64,000 nt of DNA from Glycine soja (GCF_004193775.1 NC_041004.1:36542411-36606410); one strand, 5' to 3'; shown: positions 38,868 through 51,930, counted from the first letter of the stretch. Program-made: numbers and translations. The notes: generated by a model from the sequence alone, not told the origin.

Positions 38868-39552
38868 TATATATGTATGAGTTATGATTTCCAAATTTTT
38901 TAATGTGGTGGATGACGTTGAGAAAATCTTAGTTGTCTTAAATTTACTCTCTAACGTGATGGGAAAATGTGGCAGGACACAGTGACACGGTGGTTTTGGC
39001 GTGGTGGAAAAGCTTAGTGTGACACAGTAATACATATGTATGTATGAGTTATGATTTTCCGGTTTTTAATGTAGTGCATGTTTAGAAACGTGGTGAATCA
39101 CATTGAAAAAATCATAGTGGCCTTAAAGTTAATCTCTAGCGTGGTGGAAAAAATGTGATGGGACACACCAATATCATGGTTTTGGTATGGTGGAAAAACG
39201 TAGTGAGACACACTTACACATATACGTATGAGTTATAATTTCTCGGATTTTAATGTAGTGTGTTTGGAAATGTGGTGGATCATGTTGAAATCTTAAGATT
39301 ACTCTCTAATATGGTGAAAAAAACGTGATAATACACACTAACACAACAGTTTTGGCATGGCGGTGGGAAACACTAACACATAGATATGTGTGAGTTATGA
39401 TTTTCTGATTCTTAATGTAGTGTGTGCTTGGGAACGAGGTGAATCACATTGAAAAAACCGTAGTATCTTTAAAATTACTTTATACCATGGTGAAAAAAAA
39501 GGTGATGAAACACACTAACACGGTAATTTTGTTGTGGTGGGACAAACTTACA
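38868..39552. repeat. Four-unit tandem repeat, units of about 160-186 bp
   Basis: Units start near 38868, 39032, 39218 and 39378. Each begins with a variant of ACATATGTATGAGTTATGATTT, then TTAATGTAGTG, a TGAATCACATTGAAAAA block, TTACTCTCTA, a GGTGGAAAAA..GTGATGRGACACAC block, and a TGGTTTTGGYRTGGTGG end. Divergence between units is marked, so this is not a recent expansion. It lies directly upstream of the GASA promoter. Confidence 0.8.
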
Positions 39553-39559
39553 CAATGAT

Positions 39560-42500
39560 TTCTGGGTCCTCAATCCTCACACCAATCCAAACACACATAG
39601 TTTATCAAGCCCCTTTCACTTCTCAAATAGGCAATAGCATGGAGTTGGTTAGAAAAGTTAGCAAATCTTAGTACATTAAGTGCATGTATGTTTTAGCCTT
39701 TTATTATGAAATAATTACTATTCTTTACCGGCTTTCTGATAATAATAATAAAAAAAGATATTTCCTAAAATAATCCTTTGTTAAACATGCATTTGCAACC
39801 ATTTCTACTTTAGTCCAATAATTGTTATGCAACGACAGCCGAAAATGTGGATGAACTCGTGACAAAATGAGGAAAAGGGGTGAAAGATATCAAAAGACAT
39901 TTTTTAAATGGTGGTGACTTCAACTACAAAGTGAAGCCAAGTAGCCAACGCCTATGACAGGGGAATTAAATGATAATTAGAAGAAACAAACGAACCATGG
40001 TGAATAATTGCTCAATCTTAACTACAAGTTAAAACTAGGGGCTGATGGATTTCTTTCATGTGAATGGTAGTGTGAAAAGGACAGGTAGCTATCTCACATG
40101 TGCATTCCCATGTGATTTCCCAATGCACCCTCAGAGTAACTAACTCAGAGCGTGACACAAGAACTAGGAAGCACCGTACACTAACCTCTCACCCCTTTGC
40201 TCTGCCTTGTCTTTTGCATAGACCTGCCACTATGAGAATCCTTTTGGTGCTCAATAGCATTCCCGTGAACTGATTTATGCATTTACTATAAAGAATTTTA
40301 CTACCCTTAATCTTGTAGGTGTACACATTATTTTAGTTGGTTATATGAAAAATGACCTTCACATTTTACAGCAATCCCTTTCAAGTCTGGAATCACATGT
40401 CAAACCAAATCTTGTGAAAAATTTAGCATTTTTTGTTTATGGATAGAGAAATTTTGTTCTTAGTATGTCATGGATCGTGCTGTGTCCATCAACTGAATTA
40501 AGTCAAGTAGCATATTTGTGACCAATAATTGGGGATACTGTGTGGTGGATTTGTATAACCGCTTGTAAAAAACTTGGTTGTTTTATTGTATTCTATTTGT
40601 TGCAATTTTCACCTTTCCTTTATCCATTCTTAGAATGGGGTACCTTTTTTTATGCATAGAAAAATGTGGGAAGAGTTAACCGTCCACATCAACCAGTTAA
40701 TGATGGTTAGGTATTCAGTTTGCACTATTGGATTGCTCTTGTGAAGTAACATTTGTGTATTCAACACACGATTTAAGAGGTATCAATAAAGGTTAATTCA
40801 GTTGTTAAGGATCATATTTATATTTTATAAGGACACAAATTTGAATCTCATCGATGATGTGAGAACGTGATATGTAAGTATTTTGGTAAATACTCAATAA
40901 ATCTCGAGACATGCACTGATCTGATAAGTTCCCAAGATTCACTCACCTAAATTTTTAGTAATAAAATAAAAAATAAAAATAAAAACAAGGTTAAACAAGT
41001 TTTGACTGAAACCCAAAATTTGTGTCTATTATCCCTCATTCCACGTAACCACATCAAAATGGGTCAGTGTTTTCAACCAAAAGAGATTACATACTACTTG
41101 AAAACTTCAAAGCATTCCATTGTTAATCACGAGATTAGTGCTTAAAAATTAAAAAATAATAATAATGCAATCAGAAGTTGAGAATGTAACCTGAATCCTT
41201 TAACACTTGCCAGAAACCTTAACACCTTTGTGGTTTCGTTTCACTCTGTGAGTAAATTCAAGTACGTTAATAAAATTATACTGTGGTTGTTGACGTGTAT
41301 GACATAGACACATTGAGGCAAAGAAACACACAATGCCTGTTTTGTTTGGTCGCATTCTCGTTTGAGGAAGATAGTGGCTGCACCTCTTTACGGTGAGAGA
41401 AAAAAACACAGAACAATAGATAACGCTGAAGAGATAATAAGCTAACAGACACAAATGAATAGATTGAAAAGAAACTTCCATTGACATGCTCTGTGAGCAC
41501 CGATCCATCATTCTTCAAGGATCAAGCATTGTGGTTCACACATATGGAATTCTATGGATACCCTCACATGTTTTAAGTTCTTCACTCAAGAATTATACCA
41601 CGATCAGGCTCAAAATTGTAAAATACGTTACAAAAGTTACAGTTTTCATCAAAACACTAAGTTTACCGAATTGAAACTTCCGTTCCCCATTCAAGGCATT
41701 GCTTATCTCTGTAGACATGTTAAATGGAGAAGAAAAGGCACACCCTTGCCTCAAAAGTTTGGCATATTTAGTAAAAACGTAAAACATAAGAGGAATTAAT
41801 CTTTACTTATACAACTATACATAATGATTAAAATTATTTTACTACTTAAACCATTTTTGTTTTTTACTATGATATTGATACACTAAAAAAAATAACTAAT
41901 CTTTTATCAGAGACAATGAACGCACCTAATATAAATATTATTCTCCCAGAACGATTTATTACATATCCAAGGTCAAAAATTCAAACATTCATCAAAGGGT
42001 ACAAACCACTGCTACTTGTGACATCCTACTACTTAACCAATTTAGTTAAATTGCTAAAATTTACTCCTCTCGTGCTCTCACTATATATAAGAAAAGGGTC
42101 GTTTACTCGCCAAGTTTGTTTACTCTCTTTATTAACTTATTGAATACAAATGAAGCAAATCCAAACTTTAAATCATTTAATATCTTTTTGGTAATTATAA
42201 ATGCCAAACTTTAAATAAATTGAACATTTATAATATTTACTTACATTTAAAAAAAACATAAATTGAAATAAAATTAATTGATAAAGTATCAAATAATCTT
42301 CAAATTATAAAAAAATTATAAACTTAATCCACTTAAAAAGAATTTTTAAACTAACAGTTGAATTAATAAAATTTAAGATTTATTAAAGTTATCAAGTTAG
42401 ACTAAGCTTATTCTTGAAAGAAGTAAATCCCTTCCTATATGTATTCGGGTACTAAATAAATTGGACATCACTTGGATGAAGGATCCAAACCAGCAAACTT

Positions 42501-42580
42501 TCTCTGGTTCCCGGTAGCTTAGAAGTAATAGCACTTTGATTTTCAATTTTTCACCCACAATTAAAAAAGAAAGAATAAAC
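39560..42580. other. Gene-poor stretch
   Basis: No exon with recognisable protein content. The region 40790-40960 (GTTGTTAAGGATC...ACAAATTTGAATCTCATC) resembles a common legume short repeat, perhaps SINE-derived. ORFs at 41200-41800 overlap on both strands and look like chance. Confidence 0.4.
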
Positions 42581-42584
42581 AATG

Positions 42585-42586
<2 letters not shown>

Positions 42587-42646
<60 letters not shown>
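42587..42646. repeat. (AT)n microsatellite, 60 bp
   Basis: Perfect AT repeat immediately left of an inverted-repeat element. MITE insertions next to TA arrays are common. Confidence 0.95.
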
Positions 42647-42649
<3 letters not shown>

Positions 42650-43187
42650 TATCAAACTCTTGAGTTAATTCATTAATTCTTATAAATTTACGAGTTTACT
42701 TACCTTCTACAAATTGATTCATGTGTAAACTCTTTTTTTAGTAGAGTCTGAGTAGACTCTATAAACTCTAAGTAAATGCAGAGAGTCTACCACCGAATCA
42801 ACAAGTTAAAAAAATTATATCAAAATGTAAATTGTCTATTTAACGTTCAACATACCTACATTTAGTGTGTTATTCTCGAATAAAAAAATTCTCACATTTA
42901 ATAACATTAAACCCTTATTCTCTAATAACATCAAACTCTCGATGAAAATGATCTACCACTACTATAACATCTGCAAATTATTAGCTAGTAGAGATGCATT
43001 ACAAGACTTCATTATTAAAGTGTTGTAAAATTTATGATTTACTATTTTGCTTTATTATATTGTTGAAATGTTTAATTGGTATATTATTTATAGATATTTT
43101 GTTATTATTTTTATATGAAGTAGACTCTTACGAGTCGAGTGTATGAAACTCTCACGAGTTTATATAAACTCTCGAGTTTGATAACCT
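42647..43187. mobile_element. MITE with TTATCAAACTC terminal inverted repeats
   Basis: The left end is GATTATCAAACTCTTGAGTT. The complement of the right end is GGTTATCAAACTCGAGAGTT. Inner arms repeat ACGAGTTTAC and AGAGTCTA words in inverted order. Length is about 540 bp and no ORF is present. The flanking TA repeat prevents a clear target-duplication call. Confidence 0.65.
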
Positions 43188-43499
43188 TGTATATGCGCCC
43201 AAGCATAAGAGTTATACAATATATTTACAAAATCAGTAAAATAAAATAAAAATGTTATTTTTCTATAGCACACACCATTCTCAGCATGGGAAAAGCAAAA
43301 AAAAAAAAAATGCCGACTATACCATACTCAAGAGTAGGAACTTACTAAACTATGGAAGAATAATTTTATAAAGCATTCTACCCATCGAAGAGAGAAAAAA
43401 ACCACTAACACGAGAGTAGAGCAAGTTGGATGAATCTGTGTTTGTAATTAAATCCCGAGTTGACGATAAGAATAATAAAACCTGAGCCAAAGCCCATTG

Positions 43500-46400
43500 T
43501 CATCTGAAGCATGCAATAAGTGAATCATGACAAAGGCGCCAATACTCTTTGTAGTGCATGGACGTCCATGGCATTGGTGAAGGTAGAAGGGTGCCACGCA
43601 TAGATGGCATTCTGGTCAATGAGGGAATAAAAGGAAAAAAATACAAAAAGGTGTTATTAAATAAAAACTAAACAAAAAATCAGAGAAACAGGATCATCAA
43701 ATCATAGAAACCATAAGAGCACTTAGCACCAGGATATCACACCTTTGTCCAATGAGTATTCCATGAGCCACTGTGGAGATGGATGACCCAGAAACTCCCA
43801 AAAAAACATGTATGTAGTGAGGTGAGATAATTTTTCCTGAAATTTAATCCATTGAAGTAAGTAATGCTTGTCCATGCAAAATACAATAGTAGCATATAAT
43901 GCAAATTGTCACCACTCCCAGGTCACAGCAATCAAAATATCAAGAGGAAAAGTCTGATATCACAATCAAAATTTCAATCAAGCTTTTCAAATACATTTCT
44001 TAAAGAATGTTTGATAATGTCTGGATCTATGATATACTGCTTTTATCGTGATAGGCAATCAGGAAGAAAGAAAATTACCAAAACAAAACTAAAAAGACAG
44101 ATCATCACCACTGCTGGATTTACTATAATACACATCAAAGATAAATCACAATATATATCCAAATTCTTCAAGTAAAAGCCACATAAATTAATAGAGAAAG
44201 TCTCACATTTTCATAAAACAAAGCTGCACATTGACCACATGATGTCACATTCAATTTCCCTATTAATCAACATAGAGACATATCTTGACAACCAAATACA
44301 AGCATCAGTCTGAACCCACAAATAAAAGCTTCGGGTCTCACCTATGCTCAAGTAGTTGCTGTGGAGAGCTGAAACTAGACTACTAGATTTTTCTCTATTG
44401 AAATCCTTTAGATGCAATGACTCCTTGTATGAGGTCATTTCATCAGTAATATCAGCACTTGGAGAGGCAGTACTATTACTCTGACAACCAATAATTTCAA
44501 GCCATATTCCAGAAGGGAATCTTCCTTGTCTTACCAACCAAAGAAATATCTTGGTATAAGGGGTAACATGAATTACTGAAATAGTGACTTCAATCAGTAG
44601 ACAGACAAGGTTAATGGTTGTGTCCATGATACTAAAGAATATATAGAAAACGGAAGTAGTTGGTAAAAGAAGTAGAAGTGGTGTAAATAAAAGAGATCCA
44701 ACAATGTGTTGCTTCACAGTATAGTCAAAGCTATCCAACCGCTGCCTCAGAGGATTCCATTTCCGACCCCTGCCAAAATAGCCAGCAACTTCATGAAAAT
44801 ATGCGAGAAAGAAGAAAATGTGTGCACTTCCTTACTCGTGGCAATCATCTAAAACTGAACCAGAATTCAATACCTGAAAAGCCGCCACAAGGCTGCTAAT
44901 GCCTGTAATTGTGATGAATATACAAGTGAAATGAACCAATGAAGAGTTGAAATGTGTAAAGTTGCCAGTGCAATCATGTCTATGACCAAAGCAGCAGGAA
45001 CAGTGAATCCACAAAGGATTCCTAAGACAGAAAGCCCTTGAATAATATAATTGAAGATGTAACCCACAAAGATCCAGAGTGTTGACCATATCTGGACTGC
45101 ATTCAAAGAAGCCATGCCAAGTACTCCTGCCAACTCAGCATTCAATTTGAAGCCTGCAGGGTTTCCCATTAACCACACACACCCAGAGCGCAAAAATGTG
45201 GAAAACCCATGCATAAAGTTCAAAACTGAAAGGCAAACTGATTCTGCGCGATATAGTAATGCCCAGCCAACCAAGTTTCCCAGGAGAATATCAACAACCA
45301 AAGTAGACCACATAGAATGCCTATGCATTGCAGCTTTCTCTACATATTCAACACATGATTGTGACCTTACACACAAAAGAATGGTGTTAAACATGGAGAA
45401 AACAAAAAATCAATATCAAAAGTTACATAAGGTTAAAAATAGTAAACAATTGCCTCAAAAAATAAAAAAAAATAAACATTTAATTTTAGAAGATAAATTT
45501 AAGTTACATTTACAGGAAACTATCACCAGGAGTAATATATTTGTAACTGTAATGTAAATAAAATCCTGTATGTGATTATATTGATGTTGAGATATAAAGG
45601 TAGAGGGAGGGAAAAGCAAAGTAGAACAAGGGAAGGAATATACATGGAGGGAGGAAACAGAATGATGCTCAATTCAATCTCAAATTCAAGTCAATAAATT
45701 TCCAAGTAATTCTGAAGTACTTAAACACATTGTTATCCATTGTTATCAGTATTGTACAGTAAAGAAACTTAACTGAATCACAGTTTAATTCAGTTTAACC
45801 AGTTTAGTTGGGTTTGATTTGGTTTCTTTAACAGCCCCACCAAAACTTGTCCTTTGAAAGAAAACAAATTACATGGACTATATTAAATAATAAAGCCTAC
45901 AAAATTTGAAACCTGCCACATATCAGACGAAGTAATATATTTTACCTAAAATTTCGTATTACCTGGGGTCATTTTCCCGAAGAAAGATTGGCCAATATAA
46001 TATCTGACCACAACGGATTCGCATATTAATCCAAGCAGTCTTCATGAATACATTTGTTGATTTCACATATGCCCATGATTCTGATTCGTAACTAAAATGT
46101 GTTTGGAAAAACTGAAGAACAATATAGAGCATGGTGGAGATCGAAGCCCAAAATTTGGAAAACAGGTGCCCTATGACAACATAAAGCCTGAAAAATCACA
46201 ATATAGATCCATCAGAGCTTGAAAGTCAACTGAGCAAGAGATGGTGCATCAATAGTTAAAGTGTGTACATGGGAAATATGGAGAGCTGGCTCAATGATCT
46301 TCTTGGGACCAGGTGTGTCTCAAAAATTCTTTTAGCAGCAGCAGTGCAATTAATTGCCAGAATAATTGTATCCTGAGGTGAAATTTTGAAAAGGAGGATT

Positions 46401-46620
46401 AGCAATGAGGACAAAAATCTGCATACACAAATATGACTAAGAAAAATTCCATTACCAATTCAATGAATTGCTGCTTTTTATGAAGCTCATCGACCCATTT
46501 AGGATTTTTAATGGAAGTTTTAGCTTGCTCATTTGAACCCGAATGACATAATGAGAAATGATGAGCACCATAAGAGGGTGTTTCATAAATTATAACCTAC
46601 AAGTGGTTAAATATCATATC

Positions 46621-46667
<47 letters not shown>

Positions 46668-48024
46668 GTTTGAGAGAGGGATAAAAGTCTTGAGAAATCA
46701 CAAGTACTTGCAGAAAGGCAAGTAAAAGAAATAATGACTTACATACGTGAACATCATATTGTGACACAGTTAGTCCATTCCAATGAATGTGATGCAATTT
46801 TGGAAGCCTGTGTATTACTACATCATTCTGTTCAGGAGAATCAAACATGAGCAGAACCCAATTACTTCTTCCAAGAACATATTGGCTACTTTTCCTCAAT
46901 GAACCATCTAACTGGAAGCATCGACAACTCATAGAGTTATTCTTTCCATCTGTACCTCCCTCTTGCAAAGCATTGCCATGCTCAGAGAACTTCTTTTTGT
47001 CATCTTCCGCCCCATTCATCAAACCATTACTAGTAGTAGGGCCAGTGACACACAGACCAAGCACAGAGAACTTGGACTTATCCTCAAGAACTGAAGGCAT
47101 GCTCCCACATGTGCCATCAATGATTCCCTGATAGAGAGTAGAAGTTAATCATGTCAGTTATCCTCATTACACCGGATCATTCCAGAAACCAGCTAAGACA
47201 AGTTGTATGAAAAATCATTAAAAGAACTTAACAGTGGGATTTTTCCCAACCACTATCACCACATATTGTCATAGAACCAAGATTTTCATAACTAACTCAA
47301 AGTAGTTATGCACCATTTCAAGTGTGAATTGATGCCAATCCAAATCAATTTATTTTCCCATTAAACTTTATATGTCTTTTCCACAAATTTGTGAATATCT
47401 TGCAATAAATTTTATACGGACATATTACTGAATATTCCAAGAGGAAATATTTCATTTCTATTTAAACTTGACAGGAAGACCCAAAAAAGACTATAAGAGA
47501 GGTTATCAAAAAGGATCTCGAAATTAATGGTTTGGATAGAAGTATGGTACTTGATAGAACATTATGGCGGAAGTTGATCCATGTAGCCGACCCCACCTAG
47601 TGGGATAAGGCGTTGTTGTTGTTGTTGTTGTATTTAAACTTGACAACTCTTGCAGGAACTTTTTTTAATATCACAAAAAAGGAAACTCAAAATTTCCTCT
47701 GCAAGTAATAGTTGTAACAAACATGTTACCGATAAATTCATTGCTACTATTGTTATTTCATTTGCTTTACTCTAAACTGCATGCAAGGAAAAGGGATTGT
47801 GGCTGATAAAAAAAAAAGGATAAGGGATTGTGTACTCAAATTCAGTTTTATACCTCAATGCCAGGACTATAACTAGAAAGCAAGACTTCACTGCAAGTAA
47901 AGGCTACAATAATGTCAAGGGATGATGGTGAGCAGGTGACAAACCACCCCAACAAAATACTGGATGATGATTCTTCATTTGATAAAAGTTGCTTTGGCCA
48001 CCAAAGCCTACAATGTCTTCTCAT
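43500..48024 (-). CDS. PIGQ: PIG-Q/GPI1, subunit of GPI-GlcNAc transferase (9 coding exons)
   Basis: Exons: 48024-47854, 47127-46747, 46596-46456, 46372-46269, 46187-45963, 45365-44874, 44769-44342, 43836-43743 and 43611-43500. All junctions are GT-AG and in phase, giving 715 aa. The product belongs to the ER-membrane complex that adds GlcNAc to phosphatidylinositol, the first step of GPI-anchor synthesis. The Gpi1 region begins near residue 240 (THLVPRRSLSQLS). Exons 6 and 7 hold several hydrophobic spans (for example DILLGNLVGWALLY and GSLLFTPLLLLLP). The strongly conserved C-terminus includes PWTSMHYKEYWRLCHDS. The N-terminal third is variable. A leader intron (48075-50737) separates the promoter from the ATG. 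The gene looks intact. The assignment is from memory of the Gpi1 family. Confidence 0.93.
46624..46665. repeat. (AT)n microsatellite in PIG-Q intron 2
   Basis: About 42 bases of AT repeat between PIG-Q exons 2 and 3. The run is close to the acceptor of exon 3 at 46597. Confidence 0.95.
47460..47632 (+). mobile_element. 3' end of an RTE-type LINE in PIG-Q intron 1
   Basis: The plus strand encodes a fragment reading REVIKKDLEINGLDRS and WRKLIHVADPT, followed by CCCCACCTAGTGGGATAAGGC and a (GTT)n tail at about 47612-47630. This is the usual C-terminus and tail of plant RTE-clade non-LTR elements, which end in a short simple repeat. It is 5'-truncated and opposite to the host gene. Confidence 0.75.
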
Positions 48025-48728
48025 CTTCCTCTTATGATCTTCACATAAACTAAGCTACTATTCATGAAGTCCCTGCAATGGACAGAGGCAAGCATGTGTT
48101 TACTTCATTAAAAATTGTCAGACTAAAAAAAGAAAACAATATGCAAATTAAAAAACAGTTTATGTAATAAACTAATAAAAACTTGAAGAAGATTTAGATG
48201 GAAGTATAGGTCATATTATATGGTGTACTTCCTTTTTATTACTTTATAAAGGAACATTACATCAAGAATTACAACTCGTGATATCAAGAAATAATGTCAA
48301 ACAACACAGAAACTATCCCTGAAATATATTGGACTGGACACAGTAAGTTTCTCAGTAAGTTTTTTTTACATAAATGTAACATTGAAGATAAAAAAAATTT
48401 ACAGTGCAATACTTCCGATTAAGACAATTTAGTACATAAAACAAGATAATACACTTGACAAATACAACAACAGAATTCTTATCATCTTAGGAAGTGCTAC
48501 AGGTCATCAGTAGATAGAGTAAAAAATAGATAAACAATCTGTCCAAAATATTGTAGAATCTCCCAATTATGTACTTACATAGTGTGTACTCCAAAATTTT
48601 CCTTCTAAAACCATTGTCAACTTAATTTGCAGGACATGTGATAATTAGATATCTGAGTTTAAATTTGAACTTAAGAGATTATCTAAATTATTTTTAAATC
48701 ATATAATCTCTTTCAACCATATTATTGA

Positions 48729-48895
48729 GGGTGAACCCTGACACGGCGGTGAAGTTGTGCCTTAGTGTCGGTTGGTCATGGATTCGAATCCAGAAACAAC
48801 CTCTTTGCATATGCAAGGATAAGACTGCATACAATGACCCTCCCCCATACCTTCACATAGTGAGAAGCCTTCGAGCACTGAGGTACGTTAGTTAG
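48729..48895 (+). mobile_element. Au-SINE-like element
   Basis: The sequence holds a Pol III B-box-like GGATTCGAATCC (48780-48791) and CAGAAACAACCTCTTTGCA. It continues with the diagnostic GGATAAGACTGCATACAATGACCC and ends GAGCACTGAGGTACGTTAG. This order matches the plant Au SINE family as I remember it. It lies in the PIG-Q leader intron, opposite to the gene. Confidence 0.75.
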
Positions 48896-50698
48896 TTAAT
48901 TGACTTAGGCCAATTTGAGAATATGTACAAGGTCTCCATAATGAGAACAAACGAATAATAACTAGTGTTTGTTTTAAAGAAGGGACACGTGTCAGGTGAT
49001 CCAAACTTTCAAGGAAAACACTTGGTGAACTCTCAGCTAAAAGACATTCATTGGAGTAAGCAGAAATATAACATATAGTGAGTGAATAGGAGGGTGTGAA
49101 TTCTGTAATCCTTTTCCCTTTCATCAATCTTTTTCCTGATCTTGTCATTAATTTTCTACCTCGGTACTCTAATGTATTCCACCCTGGATTCCAAAATAGT
49201 GACTTGAACTAAATGCCCTATCCAGGCCAAGTAATTGACTCCGATTGGTCTTGACAAATGAAGATTGGGGCAGGATTTGGTCTTCTTAACCCATAGAACG
49301 CTCGATTCCCATTCTAGTTGCAGATGTAACCAATCCACTATTAAAGATATAGTAGAAAGAAATAATAGAAAAAGAGCTCCAATATTAAGATCCCCATTAG
49401 TAACATAACCTATGCGAAGATATTATAGCCATCTCCGATTGTCAGAATTCCGGTTGAATACTACAAAGTACAGAATTTGGGTGTTGCTTTCTTACGAACT
49501 GTTCGGTGTAGAAGAAATAGGGTTGAAATGGAGAGACAGTGGAAATAGAAGGGAAGTGTAAAAAAAGGTTGTTTGGCAGAGATGAAATAGATAGGAAAGA
49601 AATTTAAAAGTGATGGGTCCCACTTCATTTTATTAACATGCTTAAGTGATGAGAAATTGTAGGGAAATGTTGAGACAAAGGGCTTTTACCATAAGCAACC
49701 TTGTTCTTCTCCATTTGCTCGCACAGTTTCTTGCTCATGCCCTGTGAAGAAAATTTGTATCCAAGCGTATTTTAGCCTCACCATACCTACAGGACACATC
49801 CCTCCCTCCAATTGTTTATCATTAATGAAAGCACGGTCCCTTGGGTTCAAGCTTCTCCAGCATTGATAATCGATTGTCCATCCTTGAAAATCAATTATAG
49901 TCCATTTTTTGCATCCGCACAATATGGAAATTAATTATTGTGGTTTTTTTTATACCACTGCATTTAGCTGATAATCAATTGTATAGGATTGAGGATCGAT
50001 TTTTCATCTCACATCGCGAGCTATAACACGAGGCTGTGTTAAAGGTAACATTCGGGTAATATAGTACTTTTATTTCTAAACTCATTTCTCCCCTTGCCTT
50101 CCATCCTAAACCAAACAAACTCACAAAATTATTTTTTTTCAATTTTATCTCTATGTCTCTCAAAACAAATAACCCATATTTCCACCCTATTTCCTATCTA
50201 TTTCTCTTAAGTCTTACCTATTTCCATCTACGCTATTTTTTCCTGCTGCCAAAAAGTATGTTAATAATGCTATTTGAAAACATATTCAAAAAAACATAGT
50301 TACCAAAGCTTCCAACGCTATCCAGTATCTTAGGCAAAAAAACTTTCACACGTTAACCTAACAATCTATTAAAAAAAACACAGTAGTCCTAAACCTAACA
50401 ATTGTTAATTAAATTCTAGTTAACTAAATGCTGCAAGCAACATCCTTCTCTCTATTTTTTAAAATCGAGTATATAATTTTGACGACAACATTACACAAAA
50501 CAGTTAATCAAGAAAACCGGAATAATTGAACGGCACTAGGGCAATTACTGAAGCTGCGTGAGTTAACACTCGACAAAGGATATTGGATTTCTCTAAGTAT
50601 TGTTTAAAGGTTCCAAAACGGTCGTCGTTACTAAAAGAATTGCAAGCAAAGAGAGAATGAAGTAATTTAAACTGGCACGATCTCTATACATGCAACTT

Positions 50699-50701
<3 letters not shown>

Positions 50702-50736
<35 letters not shown>
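50702..50736. repeat. (GA)n microsatellite at the leader-intron donor
   Basis: About 35 bases of GA repeat, read as (CT)n in the PIG-Q transcript starting right after the GT of the donor. CT-rich leader regions are common near plant promoters. Confidence 0.95.
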
Positions 50737-50737
<1 letters not shown>

Positions 50738-50740
<3 letters not shown>

Positions 50741-50880
50741 AGTTTCGATGATGCACCGCCGTAGAGGCGGCGAAACGGCGGCGGAGTAGCGGAAGTGAGA
50801 ATTTGGTTGGAGCGAAAACTGCGAGGCTGTGCCTGTGTGTGAGGGTGTGAAACAGAACGAAACCGCCCAAGACAAGAAAA
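50738..50880 (-). other. PIG-Q leader exon (inferred)
   Basis: Minus-strand sequence is markedly GC-richer than its surroundings (TCCGCTACTCCGCCGCCGTTTCGCC), lacks an ATG and ends in a clean donor. The transcription start is estimated near 50880, just below the TATA-like TTTTATATTTTC. The transposon boundary at 50888 lies at most a few bases upstream of this site. Confidence 0.55.
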
Positions 50881-50887
50881 TATAAAA

Positions 50888-51930
50888 GGCAAAATTGCAA
50901 AATTGATCTCAAACCTTATGTCCAAATTACATATTTGATCTCTCTATAATTTAATTCACAAATTTAGTCTCCCAGTTTTATAAATCCTTATAAAATTGGT
51001 CTTGAAAGCCCGATTTGGATATTGACTGTCAGTTGACTAACACGTGTCAATGTCACGTGTGACTGTCACGTGTCAATGTCATATGTAAACGTCTGAGTGG
51101 TTCTTCGTGAAGGTTTCATTTTTTTTTAGGTAAAATTGTACTTTTGGTTCCTCAGTTTTATTCCGATTAAGATTTTGGTCCTCCTATATTTTAATTCACA
51201 CATTTGGTCCCTCAATTTTATAAATTTCTTTATAAATCGTTCCTGTAAAATGGGTCTTTTGAATGGTTTAGCTACGGGTGCTAGAGACATGGTAGATCTT
51301 GATAAATCTCGTACTTCTTTTTCAGTGCAAGTTTTTCACTTACTTGGAACCCATAAAAAAATCACTCTTTGTCTCTCTCTCACTTCCGGTGTTGTTCAAC
51401 TTGGAAAAGTGGCGCATGAATCTCAACCTGGGGTCTAAAATTTCTAGATCTCTTACTTTAACAGGTTCTGTAGTAACTCTTTTTTTTTCTTTTTTTGCTT
51501 CCGCATGCGATATTATGTGTATATGACTTCTTAAGTGGCCTATGTATGACGATGGTATTTTTGTTTGAAATTTGAAATATAACTTCCAGTAATGAAATTT
51601 GGCTGAATTTATAAAGGGATTTATAAAACTGGGGGACCAAATGTGTGAATTAAATTATAAGGGAACCAAAATCAAAATTGGAGTAAAATTGGGGAACCAA
51701 AAGTGTAATTTTACCTTAAAAAAATGAAACATTTATAGATAATCACTCAGACGTTGACACGTGGCATTGACACGTGATATGTCTGAGGTTAATGGTCAAC
51801 GTCCAATTCGAACTTTCAGGACCAATTTTACAGGGATTTATAAAACTAGGGACCAAATTTATAAATTAAATTATAGGGGACCAAATCCAAAATTAGAGAT
51901 AAATTGGAAGATCAAAAGTGTAATTTTGCC
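50888..51930. mobile_element. Nested inverted-repeat element, MULE-like, at the PIG-Q promoter
   Basis: The outer ends are GGCAAAATTGCAAAATTGATC and, complemented, GGCAAAATTACACTTTTGATC. An inner pair (about 51129-51260 and 51600-51713) begins GGTAAAATTGTACTTTTGGTTCC / GGTAAAATTACACTTTTGGTTCC, so two related inverted repeats are nested. The flanks AATATAAAA and AAAATAAAA agree in 8 of 9 positions, which suits Mutator-type target duplication. The core of about 340 bp has no conserved ORF. The arms hold five CACGTG palindromes (51041, 51054, 51067, 51758, 51771). Confidence 0.75.

Larger units (their letters stand above)
48075..50737 (-). other. Long leader intron of PIG-Q
   Basis: On the minus strand the leader exon ends GAAACTCAG|gtctct at 50738. 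A good acceptor ccattgcag ends at 48075, and the next exon carries the ATG at 48024. The 2.66-kb intron holds a (GA)n repeat at its start and a SINE. No coding exon is seen in it. The intron is inferred from splice signals, not from transcripts. Confidence 0.6.

Noticed and set aside
40790..40960. SINE or tRNA-derived element around ACAAATTTGAATCTCATC
   Set aside because: Only a weak B-box-like phrase; no A box or tail could be placed.
44211..44340. Extension of the PIG-Q exon 7 frame past the donor at 44341
   Set aside because: The family C-terminus is found in two further exons at 43836-43743 and 43611-43500, and the donor CATAG|gtgaga is good, so the extension is intron.
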